Of a DNA stretch of 51,958 bases, positions 9,052-16,909 are shown piece after piece. The DNA is from Fibrobacterota bacterium. GTDB taxonomy: Bacteria > Fibrobacterota > Chitinivibrionia > Chitinivibrionales > Chitinispirillaceae. A program made the position numbers and the translations under genes. Under the pieces are notes generated by a model, which had not been told where the DNA came from, did not search any database, and was given only the letters and a program-made list of their open reading frames with translations. The stretch covers positions 1-51,958 of the forward strand of contig JAEZKP010000105.1 in assembly GCA_023436145.1 (NCBI GenBank), read 5' to 3'. Each line of letters starts with the position of its first letter. Position 1 is the stretch's first letter.

Positions 9052-9591
9052 TTATTTATTGTTCACACTGGTTTTTGTCCGGTATTTATCTAATATCTGT
9101 GAAACCAGTTCAGGTTTCAGATGAGCATGAATTTCATCATTGATCATTGCTACAGGTGCCAGGCTGCATACTCCAAGACAACGGGTTTTCTGCAGAGTGA
9201 ACATTCCATCTGGTGTGGATTCACCAATATTTATTCCCAGAATTCTGGTGAAGGTGTCAGCTACCGCGGTAGCACCTTTCATATAACAGGCTGTTCCCAT
9301 GCATACGTTGATGATAAAACGCCCGGTTTTCTTTAATCGGAAGAAATGATAAAAGCTGGCTACCCCCAGCACCTTTGCTGCCGGAATCTGCATAAGCTGT
9401 GCAATGGCATCCAATTGAGTAGTTCCCAGATATCCCAGTGACTCCTGCAATTTATGAAGTGTACTGATAAGGTGACTCTCACTATGCGGTAGTAATGTTA
9501 CTTTGCGGATATGTTCTACTACGGTTTGAGGTAATGCTGCGATACTATCAGTTTTCACCTGCGTCCAGTTATCAGTGGAACCCTTATTCAT
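9052..9591 (-). CDS. hydC: NADH dehydrogenase-like [2Fe-2S] subunit of [FeFe]-hydrogenase (HydC/NuoE type)
   Basis: A thioredoxin-like [2Fe-2S] ferredoxin of the NuoE family with all four ligands: VCMGTACYMKGA (C-x4-C) and RCLGVC (C-x3-C). The N-terminal helical bundle contains the family segment LGYLGTTQLDAIAQLMQIPAAKVLGVASFYHFF. It is the last gene of the hydrogenase operon; its ATG overlaps the HydA stop by 4 nt (ATGA), implying translational coupling. In the trimeric complex it helps relay electrons between the flavin subunit and HydA. The symbol is by homology to the Thermotoga-type HydABC; the HndA name would be equally valid. Confidence 0.9.
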   Translation of the reverse strand: MNKGSTDNWTQVKTDSIAALPQTVVEHIRKVTLLPHSESHLISTLHKLQESLGYLGTTQLDAIAQLMQIPAAKVLGVASFYHFFRLKKTGRFIINVCMGTACYMKGATAVADTFTRILGINIGESTPDGMFTLQKTRCLGVCSLAPVAMINDEIHAHLKPELVSQILDKYRTKTSVNNK

Positions 9592-11312
9592 CTTATCCCC
9601 CTTGGCAATCGAGCATGGTAACTGGTATGGAGCAATTGATGAGACTTTTGCCCACCTATCTCTCCCAGAAATTCATTATATATTCTGATTACGTTTGTAT
9701 TTTCGTGAGACCTTCTTGTATTTTTAGATTTGTCTGTTTTGTATAACGCACTTCCTCTGGTCCATAACATATCCATATCAAGAACGGTAGTTCCAGCATC
9801 ATTTAACACATAGGGCTGACCACCACCTCCACTGCATCCGCCAGGGCATGCCATAATTTCCACGATATGATATTCATTTTTTCCATTTTCAACTTCATCG
9901 AGTATCTTTCTGGCATTTGCCAATCCATTGGCAATAGCTACATTTAAAGCTGTATTATTCAGATTAACTGTCACTCGATGTACCCCCTGAACGGTTCTGA
10001 CTTCGGTGAACTCAAGCCGCCCATCTGAGCTACCGTTGAGCTTGGCAGCGGCAGTTCTGAGAGTGGCTTCCATTACTCCACCGGTTATCCCAAAAATGTC
10101 ACCAGCACCGGAAGAGATTCCCAGTGGTTCATCAAACTCTTCCTCCGGTAGATTTTTAAAGTCAATTCCGTAAGATTTGATCATCCAGACGAGTTCCCTG
10201 GTTGTGATTACTGCGTTTGTAAAAGGATTGCCATCAGAGTCAGTGTGTTCAGGGCGAGCAACTTCAAATTTTTTAGCAGTGCAAGGCATTACTGCTACCA
10301 TATAGAAATTTTCGGGATTAAGATTAGCTAACCGTGCATAATAGGTTTTACTCAACACCGATAGCATCGTCATTGGCGATCGGCAGGTAGAGGCATAAGG
10401 GATAAGAGATGGATAAAACTTCTCCATAAAATTTATCCAACCTGGTGAACAGGATGTTAAAATTGGCAATGGTCCCTTATTGTTGAGCCGCCGGATTAGT
10501 TCTTCTGATTCCTCAACAATTGTCATATCTGCTCCCAGATCGGTGTCGAACACCTTTTGAAAGCCCAACAGACGAAGTGCGGAGATCATTTTGCCAGTGA
10601 CAGGGATTCCTGCCTGCATCCCGAATCCCTCTCCCAAAGCAGCCCGAATAGAGGGGGCAGTTTGCACTATTACATGTTTTGATGGGTCTGAAAGAGCCTG
10701 GAAGACCTGGTTTACACAATTTTTTTCTATGAAAGCGGCAGTGGGACATACATTTGAACACTGGCCGCACTGAATACAAACCGATTGATCCATTCCTCGC
10801 TCATGAGCAGGAGTAACGATAGTGCTGAATCCACGATACTGTTGACTAAGATTATGTACTCCCTGCACTTCCGAGCATACCCGGACACATCTTCCGCAAA
10901 GAACACACTTTTCGGGATCCCGTACTACTGAGGTGCTGCTGGAATCGACAGGCCTGCGTTTCCGTTCTCCGGCAAAAAGCCTTTCGCGCACTCCCAATGA
11001 GTATGCCAGGTTTTGCAATTCGCAACGCCCGTCCCTCTCACATGTCTGGCAGTCTCTTGGATGATTGTCAATAAGAAGCTCAACTATGTCTCTTCGCGCC
11101 TGTCTGATTTCAGGTGAATTGGTTTTAACAGTCATTCCTTCGCAGACTGCAACAGAGCATGATGTCATGTAATAATCTATATTTTCTATTTCAACGATGC
11201 AGACACGGCAACTTCCCGGTGTACTTAGCCATGGATGATAACACAGGTGAGGGATACGTATTCCAATGGTTTCAGCAGCCTTCATTATAGTTGTACCCTT
11301 ATCGACGATCAA
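9588..11312 (-). CDS. hydA: [FeFe]-hydrogenase catalytic subunit
   Basis: Domains in order: plant-type [2Fe-2S] (Cys in HLCYHPWLSTPGSCRVC), His/Cys [4Fe-4S] segment (DCQTCERDGRCELQ), two [4Fe-4S] clusters (CVLCGRCVRVC and CIQCGQCSNVCP), then the H-cluster domain with TSCSPGW, MPCTAKKFE and MACPGGCSGGGGQP, which supply the four cysteines of the active site. It reduces protons with electrons from NADH and ferredoxin in the bifurcating complex. The end given is the first conventional start codon (TTG at 11312), but the frame stays open to a TAA at 11375 and the missing first beta-strand (INLTIDGHHL) is encoded upstream. The true start is therefore probably a rare codon near 11351 (ATC, 8 nt after AGGAG) or 11339 (ATT). 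Confidence 0.95.
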   Translation of the reverse strand: MIVDKGTTIMKAAETIGIRIPHLCYHPWLSTPGSCRVCIVEIENIDYYMTSCSVAVCEGMTVKTNSPEIRQARRDIVELLIDNHPRDCQTCERDGRCELQNLAYSLGVRERLFAGERKRRPVDSSSTSVVRDPEKCVLCGRCVRVCSEVQGVHNLSQQYRGFSTIVTPAHERGMDQSVCIQCGQCSNVCPTAAFIEKNCVNQVFQALSDPSKHVIVQTAPSIRAALGEGFGMQAGIPVTGKMISALRLLGFQKVFDTDLGADMTIVEESEELIRRLNNKGPLPILTSCSPGWINFMEKFYPSLIPYASTCRSPMTMLSVLSKTYYARLANLNPENFYMVAVMPCTAKKFEVARPEHTDSDGNPFTNAVITTRELVWMIKSYGIDFKNLPEEEFDEPLGISSGAGDIFGITGGVMEATLRTAAAKLNGSSDGRLEFTEVRTVQGVHRVTVNLNNTALNVAIANGLANARKILDEVENGKNEYHIVEIMACPGGCSGGGGQPYVLNDAGTTVLDMDMLWTRGSALYKTDKSKNTRRSHENTNVIRIYNEFLGEIGGQKSHQLLHTSYHARLPRGIR

Positions 11313-11429
11313 GTGATGACCATCTATGGTGAGATTAATTTTATTGGTGATAACGATCTCTCCTGAAACGGGTTATCAGGTCTCTGGTGGTATTTTTTTA
11401 GGATTTTGGAAAGTACACAATCATTGAGT

Positions 11430-13430
11430 TCAAAGTAACTTGCACTGGTTTACCGGACAGCGTTTCTCATTTATATGAATTTCATACTCATTTCTGAAAT
11501 TCCTTAAAGTACTTAGAACCGGGTTTGGGGCAGCCCGCCCCAGCCCGCACAAAGAAGCTTTTTTAAGCAGAGTACCCAGTCTTTGGAGTTTGCCAATATC
11601 CTCAGGAACACCTTTACCTGTGGCAACACGTTCCAGTATTTCCAGGATTCGTTTACATCCTTCACGGCAGGGTGTACACTCACCACAAGATTCATCCTGG
11701 CTGAATGTCATGAAGAATCTGGCAGTGTCAACCATACACTTGCTTTCGTCCATGACAATCATGCCGCCGGAACCCATAATGGAACCGAGATTACGCAGTG
11801 AGTCAAAATCTACCGGTGTATCCAGTTCTTCTGCAGGAATGCATCCTCCGGCAGGTCCGCCAGTAAGGACTGTTTTAAAATTTTTGTTATCCGGAATGCC
11901 TCCACCAATATCGTAAATAACTTTTTTTAAAGTAGTTCCCATAGGTACTTCCACAAGTCCGGTATTTGAAACTGCTCCGGATAATGCAAATACTTTGGTT
12001 CCACCGCTTTTGCTGCTCCCAATCTGGGCATACCAGTTGTGCCCGAAATTGACTATTGCAGGTACGTTGGCGAATGTTTCAACATTGTTGATAACAGTCG
12101 GTTTACCCCATAAACCAGATTGTGCAGGATATGGAGGGCGGATTGAAGGCCATCCCCGTTTTCCTTCAATTGAGGCAATCAGGGCGGTTTCTTCTCCACA
12201 GACAAATGCACCTGCCCCCAATCGTATTTCGATATCAAAGGAAAAAGCAGAGCCCAGAATTTCATTACCGAGTAAATTACTTTTCCGGCAGAGTTCAAGA
12301 GCATTTTCTACCCTCTTAATTGCAAGCGGATATTCCGACCGGATGTAGAAAAATCCCTGAGTTGCACCTATGGAATATGCGGCAATCAACATACCTTCGA
12401 TAACGGAAAATGGATCACTTTCGAGCATATCGCGATCCATGAATGCTCCAGGATCCCCTTCGTCTGCATTACAAATGATATAGCGGATTTTTTCATTAGC
12501 GGACCCAACGGCTTTCCACTTCAAACCAGAAGGATATCCTGCACCACCCCGACCCCGGAGTTTCGCTTTTAAAACCTCTTCGAGAGGCCATGACGGATCA
12601 TTTTTTTCGATTACCAAGGCGAATGCCTTAAATCCGTCATGAAGCAGGTAGTCATCCAGACTTTCCGGGTCGATAACCCCGCAGTTGCGTAAAGCTACTC
12701 TGGTTTGATGTTGGAAAAAGGTAAGGTCCCCATACAGTTCAAAAAAGTTCTGATCTACGAGCTTGCCTTTTGAAATAATTCGGTTGAGAGTTTCGTTTCT
12801 GACGATGTGATGGTATATTAAATCTTTTATATCGCTTTCATTGCTTATTTTGTATACTACATTAGCGGGTCTGACCAGCACATGTGCAACCTGACCCAGA
12901 TCATCGGATGAACATAGGCCGAAACAATTGGTTTCGGTGATACCCACCACCTCAGGAGAAATTGACTGGCGCTGAAGTTCTCTTTCAAACTGATCACGGA
13001 CAACAGATGCTCGTTTACGGCCGCATTTATCAGCTTCGCAAAATATGAGTTGATGCTTTAATCTGGAATTTTCTGGATTGAGAAGATATGATTTCACAGG
13101 GTGACCCGATAGGATATGGGACTGAAATATTTCTTTGCAGAGTGATTCGGTTACCCGGGCATAACTTAATGGCAGTTTACCTTTCTCTTTCACAGTAACA
13201 ATAGGTTCCTGGCTGCAGTGACCGGTACAACCCCGTTTTTTCATGAAAATATCGTTTCTTTTGCTATCTGCTATAAGCTTATGGAATGTTTTTTCTATAA
13301 GAGGTGCACCTGCAGCATTCTCACAGGTTGCAGATCCGGTGATTATGACAATTCCATTTTCATATCCGGAATTATGGCAGCGCCCTTTAGCCTCTGCAAT
13401 CAGAGAAGAATAGATGGTTTCGGGACTCAT
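11430..13430 (-). CDS. hydB: NADH-binding flavoprotein subunit of bifurcating hydrogenase (HydB/NuoF type), short C-terminus
   Basis: Two N-terminal thioredoxin-like ferredoxin domains come first. One (~25-95) keeps only three of four cysteines (ATCENAAG, GCTGHC); the second (~125-205) has all four (FCEADKC, NCFGLC). Then follows the NuoF core: GRGGAGYPSGLKW (FMN), CNADEGDPGAFMDRD (NADH), GAGAFVCGEETAL, an SLBB-like region, and the [4Fe-4S] site CGECTPCREGC ... C. It ends at KRCPVNQCKLL, exactly where HydB proteins usually continue into a two-cluster ferredoxin tail; no such tail is encoded in any frame downstream. First gene of the hyd operon; ACAGGA lies before the ATG. Oxidises or reduces NAD(H) for electron bifurcation. 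Confidence 0.93.
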   Translation of the reverse strand: MSPETIYSSLIAEAKGRCHNSGYENGIVIITGSATCENAAGAPLIEKTFHKLIADSKRNDIFMKKRGCTGHCSQEPIVTVKEKGKLPLSYARVTESLCKEIFQSHILSGHPVKSYLLNPENSRLKHQLIFCEADKCGRKRASVVRDQFERELQRQSISPEVVGITETNCFGLCSSDDLGQVAHVLVRPANVVYKISNESDIKDLIYHHIVRNETLNRIISKGKLVDQNFFELYGDLTFFQHQTRVALRNCGVIDPESLDDYLLHDGFKAFALVIEKNDPSWPLEEVLKAKLRGRGGAGYPSGLKWKAVGSANEKIRYIICNADEGDPGAFMDRDMLESDPFSVIEGMLIAAYSIGATQGFFYIRSEYPLAIKRVENALELCRKSNLLGNEILGSAFSFDIEIRLGAGAFVCGEETALIASIEGKRGWPSIRPPYPAQSGLWGKPTVINNVETFANVPAIVNFGHNWYAQIGSSKSGGTKVFALSGAVSNTGLVEVPMGTTLKKVIYDIGGGIPDNKNFKTVLTGGPAGGCIPAEELDTPVDFDSLRNLGSIMGSGGMIVMDESKCMVDTARFFMTFSQDESCGECTPCREGCKRILEILERVATGKGVPEDIGKLQRLGTLLKKASLCGLGRAAPNPVLSTLRNFRNEYEIHINEKRCPVNQCKLL

Positions 13431-13832
13431 GATTGAAATCCTGTTTCAAATTAAAGGATAAAATCAGTAAAACTACAGAAATTACAGTGTCGGTGTCTCG
13501 ATATAACCGATGAAGTAATTTACAGTAAGCAATGAGCGTACCAGGGTTAAGCTCTTTTTCTATATTCATCTGATCAGAAAAATGATTGTGTGTGAAATTG
13601 AGACGTTTACAAAGGATAGTCGTTCCGGTTCTTTCTGCACTGGCAATAAATGGGTTGGGGAAAAGGTAACCAAAGATGTATATGATTTTTAATACCGGTG
13701 ATATTTCAGTGTGGTTGAAGAAAAATTTCGATAGCCTGTTTTTCTTTTATGATAAATGGGGCTACCGCTTTCAATAAGGCTGATCCGGGTTTTATTTTGA
13801 TGGTCTGTTCAATATCCAAAAAAGGAGATGTC
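13431..13832. other. divergent control region between hyd operon and DUF438 gene
   Basis: This 402-bp region contains the sigma-54-like element for hyd (13528-13543), a short palindrome CTGATCAG (about 13567), and an AAAGGAG ribosome site 5 nt before the DUF438 ATG. No clear -10/-35 pair was found for the plus-strand gene. The divergent layout hints at shared regulation. Confidence 0.4.
13528..13543 (-). promoter_or_regulatory. sigma-54-type promoter of the hydrogenase operon
   Basis: On the minus strand the bases read TGGTACG-CTCA-TTGCT, one mismatch from TGGCACG-N4-TTGCW with the required GG-N10-GC spacing. The start would be near 13516, leaving a leader of about 86 nt before the HydB ATG at 13430. 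An activator, not seen in this window, would be required. Confidence 0.55.
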
Positions 13833-15290
13833 ATGGAATTAACTCCCAAGACAAAGATCAATTATCTGCTTTCCCAATATGATTTTATGTTAGACTTTCT
13901 GGTTGAGCTCTCTCCCAGGTTTGCTCTTTTAAAAAATGCGGTAGCCCGTAAAACCGTGGGCAATGTAGCTACACTGAGTCAGGCTGCATCCATAGGTGGG
14001 ATTGATCTAAAAGAATTACTCTCTAAAATAGCCTTAAAAATTGAACAGGAAACAGGTGAAAAAGTCACTTTTGGTCAGACTATTTCTGATGAAGAAAAAA
14101 TTCAGGATTCTGAAGCCAGACATGAGGTGCTGAAAGAAATAATTCGGGATCTCCACAATGGGGCAGATCTGGGAAGTGTAAAGAAACGTTTTCAGGAACT
14201 CATCTGTGATATTGATCCATCTGAAATATCAAAAATGGAACAGCGGCTTATTGAGGAGGGGATGCCTGAGAGTGAAATAAAGCGGCTGTGTGATGTGCAT
14301 GTTGAGGTGTTCAAGGAGTCTTTGGAAGAGAAAGAGATACCTGATGTGCCGCAAGGTCACCCAGTACATACATTTATGCTGGAAAACAGGGCTTCTGAAA
14401 AAATCATGAACAAATTGGAGGAGATACTGGAAGTTATCGGTCCATCAGTTGACAAAGATGCTTTCAATAGATACCGCAAGAGTCTGGAAAAATTGATTGA
14501 TAGTCTGCAGAAAATAGACCTGCATTATCTAAGAAAAGAAAATCAGCTTTTTCCGATTCTTGAATCTCATGACATTTCAGGACCTTCACAGGTGATGTGG
14601 TCTCTTCATGATGATATCCGTGATTATCTGAAAAAAGCCCGTGCGGATCTGGATGCGGCCAGAGAAAAGGAATTTATGGCATCTGCAAGGGAGTCGATTA
14701 AAACCATACGCGATATGATATACAAAGAAGAGCATATTCTATATCCTCTGGCAGTGGAGACATTATCACAGGAGGATTGGGCGAAGGTTAGACAAGGGGA
14801 GGAGGAGATAGGTTATGCATGGATTGAGCCATCGGCACCTGCTCCGGGGATCAAAACATCCGGTGTGCAAAGCAGTGATGAAAAAAAACTAAATCTGCAA
14901 ACCGGTACTCTTTCTGCAGAACAGGTTAATCTTCTCTTAAAGGCTTTACCGGTTGACATCTCCTTTGTCGATGAAAACGACAGAGTTGTTTATTATTCAG
15001 ATACACCTGAGCGAATCTTTCCACGCAGCGCAGGTGTGATAGGACGCAAGGTCCAAAATTGTCACCCTCCAAAAAGTGTTCATGTGGTGCAGAAGATCCT
15101 GGATGATTTCAGAGCGGGTGTTCGATCTGAGGCTGAATTCTGGATTCAGATGAACGGAAGATTCATCCATATCCGCTACTTCGCCCTCAGAGATCAATCA
15201 GCAAATTATAAAGGATGTCTGGAAGTATCGCAGGATGTAACCGGGATAAGAAACATTAGCGGAGAAAAACGTTTACTGGACCAGGAATAG
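13833..15290 (+). CDS. DUF1858/DUF438 protein with hemerythrin-like HHE and PAS domains
   Basis: The N-terminal ~75 residues (MELTPKTKINYLL ... LSPRFALLKNAVARKTV) match DUF1858-type domains. The middle is DUF438-like, leading into a hemerythrin-like bundle with metal-ligand candidates in GHPVHTFMLEN, LHYLRKENQLFP, SLHDDIR and YKEEHILYP. The last ~120 residues (VDISFVDENDRVVYYSD ... VIGRKVQNCHPPKS) form a PAS_10 domain. Such proteins probably sense oxygen, nitric oxide or redox state through a di-iron site and appear in anaerobes. AAAGGAG lies 5 nt before this ATG; an earlier in-frame start at 13749 has none. Divergent from the oxygen-sensitive hydrogenase operon, which makes a redox-sensing or protective role plausible but unproven. 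Confidence 0.85.
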   Translation: MELTPKTKINYLLSQYDFMLDFLVELSPRFALLKNAVARKTVGNVATLSQAASIGGIDLKELLSKIALKIEQETGEKVTFGQTISDEEKIQDSEARHEVLKEIIRDLHNGADLGSVKKRFQELICDIDPSEISKMEQRLIEEGMPESEIKRLCDVHVEVFKESLEEKEIPDVPQGHPVHTFMLENRASEKIMNKLEEILEVIGPSVDKDAFNRYRKSLEKLIDSLQKIDLHYLRKENQLFPILESHDISGPSQVMWSLHDDIRDYLKKARADLDAAREKEFMASARESIKTIRDMIYKEEHILYPLAVETLSQEDWAKVRQGEEEIGYAWIEPSAPAPGIKTSGVQSSDEKKLNLQTGTLSAEQVNLLLKALPVDISFVDENDRVVYYSDTPERIFPRSAGVIGRKVQNCHPPKSVHVVQKILDDFRAGVRSEAEFWIQMNGRFIHIRYFALRDQSANYKGCLEVSQDVTGIRNISGEKRLLDQE

Positions 15291-15433
15291 AAATAACTGT
15301 GGTGGCAAAGGTGTAATTAAATACAGAACAGTTTAACTGCTGCAGCTTAAAATCCGGGTATTTTAATACATTTTATGCTTGAGGTATTTGTTAACCATCT
15401 TTTTTGATGAGCGGATAGAATATGCCCTGTGTG

Positions 15434-15449
15434 TGGCATGTATTTTGCA
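15434..15449 (+). promoter_or_regulatory. near-consensus sigma-54 promoter (TGGCATG-N4-TTGCA)
   Basis: TGGCATG-TATT-TTGCA differs from the consensus at a single base and has exact GG-N10-GC spacing. The start is expected near 15461, 36 nt before the ATG at 15497. A small palindrome CAGTTTAACTG (15329-15339) lies about 120-130 nt upstream of that start, in the usual activator window. Confidence 0.7.
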
Positions 15450-15496
15450 TATGTTAGGCAATTTGATGCAAATTACCATCGTGGAAAGAGGTGCCT

Positions 15497-16375
15497 ATGA
15501 CAAAGCTATATGCAATTATCCTGCTGTTTGTTATCATATCCGGTGTTAAGGCAGATCTGGACAGCTCTGATTTTATTATTGCCGGAGACTCGGTCGATAC
15601 TTACAGGTATCAATCCAGATCAGGACAGGTATACACAGCTATGCTGCCTAAAAAACGTTTGCCTTCCGATTACACTCCTGTAGGGTTTATTAAACAACCA
15701 TCATTTGTCAGTGGTGGAGGACTACTTAATAAAAATGAGCACTCTTTACTGCTGTATGCAGATGGGGATCTCCTGCCGCCAGCATTCATGCTGGGATACC
15801 GTTATGGGATTCTATACTGGTGGAATTTTGGAATCGATGTCGGAGGTAATAAGGGAGTATTTCAGGCATTACTTCGTACCCGGATGGAAAATCTCAAGAG
15901 TCGCAAAACCGAAAGGTTTTTCTGGTCTAATCAGTTAAGCGGGGGATTCAAATATCATAAGATGAGTTTTAGCGATGATGTATTGTTTGATGATCGCTCA
16001 CTGGTGGGAATAATAGACAATTCTCTGGGGTTGCGTCTTGGATCCACCAGAAATAAAGTTATTTATCTGTTGAGCATATTTTACCTTGATTATGATATTC
16101 ACACCCCAAAGCGCCAGACTGATTACTATTTGATTCCTGCTATGGCTGGATTCGAAACGATGATCGGTGAACATGCCAGTTTTTTTGCTGAAGCCGGTGT
16201 TGCATATTCAATTAACGGAATGCAGCTGGCTGATAATGAGGTTTTGTATGAGAAATCCTGGTTCCCGACCGCAAAAATCGGTGTCGCCTGGAGAAGTGGC
16301 AATAAGACTGCTATTTACTATCGAAAAGAAACTATGCCGCTATCCAGGGGTAAACAACCAAAGGAAGTGAGATAA
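15497..16375 (+). CDS. putative outer-membrane barrel protein of unknown function
   Basis: Signal peptide MTKLYAIILLFVIISGVKA with AAAGAGG upstream; the ATG at 15497 is preferred to the GTG two codons earlier. After a ~50-residue polar region the protein alternates aromatic-rich strands (AFMLGYRYGILYWWNFGIDVGG, FFWSNQLSGGFKYHKMSF, AGFETMIGEHASFFAEAGVAYS), the texture of a small outer-membrane barrel, but there is no terminal aromatic strand end and the tail is basic (RGKQPKEVR). Not recognised as a named family. Controlled by the strong sigma-54-like promoter 48 nt upstream and followed after 50 nt by a small membrane protein, probably in one transcript. Confidence 0.65.
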   Translation: MTKLYAIILLFVIISGVKADLDSSDFIIAGDSVDTYRYQSRSGQVYTAMLPKKRLPSDYTPVGFIKQPSFVSGGGLLNKNEHSLLLYADGDLLPPAFMLGYRYGILYWWNFGIDVGGNKGVFQALLRTRMENLKSRKTERFFWSNQLSGGFKYHKMSFSDDVLFDDRSLVGIIDNSLGLRLGSTRNKVIYLLSIFYLDYDIHTPKRQTDYYLIPAMAGFETMIGEHASFFAEAGVAYSINGMQLADNEVLYEKSWFPTAKIGVAWRSGNKTAIYYRKETMPLSRGKQPKEVR

Positions 16376-16425
16376 CAAGCTGGTTTTAATTATAACAATG
16401 TTCTGTGACTGTATGCGAGGTAAAT

Positions 16426-16851
16426 ATGAAAAAGACATTTGTGGCAGTAATGCTGGTGTTGTTTACAGCCGGAAGTTCATCCGGAAAGATTCATTCCTGG
16501 AAAGGTCGTTTGCATGTGGCCACTGTGCCTCTGATTGCAGGTAGCGGTATTTATTCATCTGTAAAAACATTGAATAATACTAATTATGTCCCTGCCCGCG
16601 CTGCTGCAATAACCGATCTTGCAATACTTGGTTTACAAGCTGGAGGTGGGTTGGTATTATTGATCAGTAATGATAACCTTCCTCCGGTAGTGAGGACAAT
16701 TCACCGGATTGTGGGTATGGGAGTAATTGCATCTGGTTTATGGATGAGTATCGCAAACACTGTGGATGACAGGGGATCGTCCCCGGCCCGCTATACCGCT
16801 TACACGCATACGGTTCTGGCATCTGCACCGCTGCTTCTTTTTTCTTTCTGA
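16426..16851 (+). CDS. small membrane protein with four hydrophobic helices, each near a histidine
   Basis: The product has 141 residues from the ATG at 16426 (GCGAGG upstream). After a cleavable-looking signal (MKKTFVAVMLVLFTAGSSSG) come four hydrophobic segments: LHVATVPLIAGSGIYSSV, AITDLAILGLQAGGGLVLLI, HRIVGMGVIASGLWMSIA and HTVLASAPLLLFSF. Three begin with histidine, and a further His lies in KIHSWKG. This resembles small b-type cytochrome four-helix bundles, but I cannot assign it to a known family. Likely cotranscribed with the barrel-like gene from the sigma-54 promoter. Function unknown. Confidence 0.6.
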   Translation: MKKTFVAVMLVLFTAGSSSGKIHSWKGRLHVATVPLIAGSGIYSSVKTLNNTNYVPARAAAITDLAILGLQAGGGLVLLISNDNLPPVVRTIHRIVGMGVIASGLWMSIANTVDDRGSSPARYTAYTHTVLASAPLLLFSF

Positions 16852-16909
16852 ATTCCGAATGTGGTGCAAACCATTTGCTTTGGTATATCCTGACCGGGTT
16901 CGGGTATGT

